DNA of 14,941 bases, taken from Bacillota bacterium. Its GTDB lineage: Bacteria; Bacillota; Clostridia; Tissierellales; Sporanaerobacteraceae. A program made the translations under genes and the position numbers. This document shows positions 13,457 to 14,941 of this stretch, piece after piece. The stretch lies in contig JAKPAR010000372.1 in the NCBI GenBank assembly GCA_029779375.1, forward strand, positions 1 to 14,941. The letters run 5' to 3'. The notes below the pieces were generated by a model. That model saw only the letters and a program-made list of their open reading frames with translations, was not told the DNA's origin and searched no databases. Positions within the stretch are counted from its first letter, which is position 1; every line of letters begins with the position of its first letter.

Positions 13457-14941
13457 ATGCCAAAAAAGGTTTTAGTAGTTGGTGGAGTAGCTGGTGGAGC
13501 TACTACTGTAGCTAGACTTAGAAGATTGGATGAAGATGCTAAAATAATATTGTTTGAAAGAGGTGAATATATTTCTTTTGCAAATTGTGGTCTTCCATAT
13601 TATATTGGTGGAACTATTGAATCGAGGGATTCACTATTGGTGCAGACGCCAGAAGCTATGAAAAAGAGATTTAATATTGATGTAAGGACAAAAAATGAAG
13701 TAATCAAAATATATAGAGATGATAAAGAAGTTGAAGTAAAGGATTTGAATACAGGAAATATTTATAGGGAATCCTATGATGTTTTAGTATTGTCTCCAGG
13801 GTCTACACCTCTAAAACCACCAATTTCCGGGATTGATGCACCAAATATTTTTACTCTTTGGAATATATCCGATACAGATGCTATAAAAGGATATATTGAG
13901 AAGAATTGTCCTAAAAAAGCTGTAGTAGTTGGTGGAGGATTTATAGGTCTTGAAATGGCTGAAAACTTACATGCACTTGGACTTGAAGTTTCTATAGTAG
14001 AAATGTTAAATCAAGTTATGGCACCTCTTGATTTTGAAATGGCAGAAATAGTTCATGAACATATTAGGTCAAAGGGTGGAAAACTTCATTTAGGTGATGG
14101 AGTGAAAAAATTCGAATACAAAGATGGCAAAACATATGTAGTTTTGCAAAGTGGGATTAGTATTGAGGCAGATTTGGTCATATTGTCAATAGGCGTAAGG
14201 CCAAATGGTCAATTGGCAAAGGATGCTGGTTTGGATGTAAACGAAAGAGGCGGGATAATAGTTGATGAATATTTAAGAACTTCTGACAAAAATATTTATG
14301 CTATTGGAGATGCTATAGAAGTGGTGGATTTTGTCAATGGAAATAAAACTATGGTTCCTTTGGCTGGTCCAGCAAATAAACAAGGAAGAATTGTAGCTGA
14401 TAATATAGTGGGGAGAAACGAAAAATATAATGGTACTCAAGGAACCAGTATAGCTAAAATATTTGATATGACTGTGGCAACGACAGGAAACAATGAGAAG
14501 ACATTGAATAGATTGGGAAAGAAGTATAAAGAAGATTATTTAATTTCTTTTATTCATGCAAAATCACATGCAGGATATTATCCACAAGCATTGCTTCTAA
14601 CAATAAAGCTTATTTTTGACTTGAAAGGGAAAATATTGGGTGCCCAAATAGTTGGATATGATGGAGTAGATAAGAGAATAGATGTATTAGCTACTGCTAT
14701 TCGCTTTGGAGGAACTATTTATGATTTAAAAGAATTGGAACTAGCTTATGCACCACCATATTCATCAGCTAAAGATCCTGTAAATATGTCTGGATTTGTA
14801 GCAGAAAATATATTGAACGGTGATGTAGAACCAATTCTTTGGAATGAAATGAAAGATTTAGATAGGGAAAAAATTATTATATTAGATGTAAGAGAAGCAG
14901 TTGAAAGAGAAATGGGATATATTGAGGGATCAATAAATATT
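13457..14941 (+). CDS. CoA-disulfide reductase / NADH-dependent persulfide reductase-type flavoprotein with C-terminal rhodanese domain (3' end outside window)
   Basis: The visible 495 codons encode a class of FAD enzyme that reduces CoA-disulfide or CoA/protein persulfides with NAD(P)H. In order: FAD Rossmann motif VGGVAGG (8-14), single redox cysteine C44 in SFANCGLPYYIGG, the NAD(P)H fold VVGGGFIGLEMA (157-168), YAIGDA (281-286) closing the FAD site, the dimerisation domain (about 330-450) with the YAPPYSSAKDPVN signature, and a rhodanese domain beginning about 460 (IIILDVREAVE). The rhodanese active-site cysteine lies beyond the window, so I cannot check it. AAAGGAGG (13441-13448) precedes the ATG. 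Likely role: thiol redox balance or sulfane-sulfur detoxification in an anaerobe, together with the ArsR just upstream. NADH oxidase or peroxidase activity is an alternative known in this flavoprotein family. Confidence 0.93.
   Translation, partial: MPKKVLVVGGVAGGATTVARLRRLDEDAKIILFERGEYISFANCGLPYYIGGTIESRDSLLVQTPEAMKKRFNIDVRTKNEVIKIYRDDKEVEVKDLNTGNIYRESYDVLVLSPGSTPLKPPISGIDAPNIFTLWNISDTDAIKGYIEKNCPKKAVVVGGGFIGLEMAENLHALGLEVSIVEMLNQVMAPLDFEMAEIVHEHIRSKGGKLHLGDGVKKFEYKDGKTYVVLQSGISIEADLVILSIGVRPNGQLAKDAGLDVNERGGIIVDEYLRTSDKNIYAIGDAIEVVDFVNGNKTMVPLAGPANKQGRIVADNIVGRNEKYNGTQGTSIAKIFDMTVATTGNNEKTLNRLGKKYKEDYLISFIHAKSHAGYYPQALLLTIKLIFDLKGKILGAQIVGYDGVDKRIDVLATAIRFGGTIYDLKELELAYAPPYSSAKDPVNMSGFVAENILNGDVEPILWNEMKDLDREKIIILDVREAVEREMGYIEGSINI

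Overview
The window is AT-rich, tightly packed DNA from an endospore-forming, low-GC Gram-positive anaerobe, most likely a member of the Clostridia (possibly a Tissierella-like lineage; that placement is an impression from protein style and untested). The sporulation evidence is direct: a complete cotJA-cotJB-cotJC spore-coat operon and two genes for alpha/beta-type small acid-soluble spore proteins (SASPs). Strong AGGAGG-type ribosome binding sites and frequent TTG/GTG starts fit this group.

Left part (1-2960): on the minus strand, a COG2509-type FAD-dependent dehydrogenase that runs off the left edge and carries a one-base frameshift in an A3G5 tract, and then a Crp/Fnr-family regulator with its own promoter and a palindromic candidate operator. 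Facing it on the plus strand is a membrane-anchored DUF4230 protein.

Middle-left (3004-5660): a compact operon with a sigma-A promoter followed by an unusual 8-bp tandem repeat array. It encodes a G3E (CobW/COG0523) GTPase, an ArsR-family repressor with the classical arsenic-type Cys triad, a DUF318/ArsP-like permease with a CSCSS motif, and a 75-aa CxxC mini-thioredoxin. All four proteins carry closely spaced cysteines, so a metal(loid) or thiol export and handling cassette is the natural reading. It is the best candidate in the window for an undescribed system.

Middle (5713-8036): an L,D-transpeptidase with a peptidoglycan-binding domain; an isolated 47-codon gene with its own promoter, RBS and terminator; a ferritin; and a convergent SASP gene. 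After that comes a roughly 450-nt gene-free leader region with inverted repeats in front of lysA.

Middle-right (8037-11588): lysA and dapF, adjacent lysine-pathway genes sharing meso-diaminopimelate, then a sodium-pump decarboxylase beta subunit (OadB family) paired with a 34-aa OadG-like membrane peptide, closed by a strong terminator. No carboxyltransferase (alpha) or biotin-carrier subunit is nearby.

Right part (11661-14941): cotJABC (CotJC is a Mn-catalase-family protein with its metal ligands intact), a convergent divergent-type SASP gene, and a second ArsR-family regulator whose promoter is covered by an inverted repeat. The window ends in a CoA-disulfide reductase/NADH:persulfide reductase-type flavoprotein entering a C-terminal rhodanese domain. 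The last two genes look like a reactive-sulfur or CoA-thiol redox response unit.

I saw no tRNA, rRNA, CRISPR array, insertion sequence or prophage gene.
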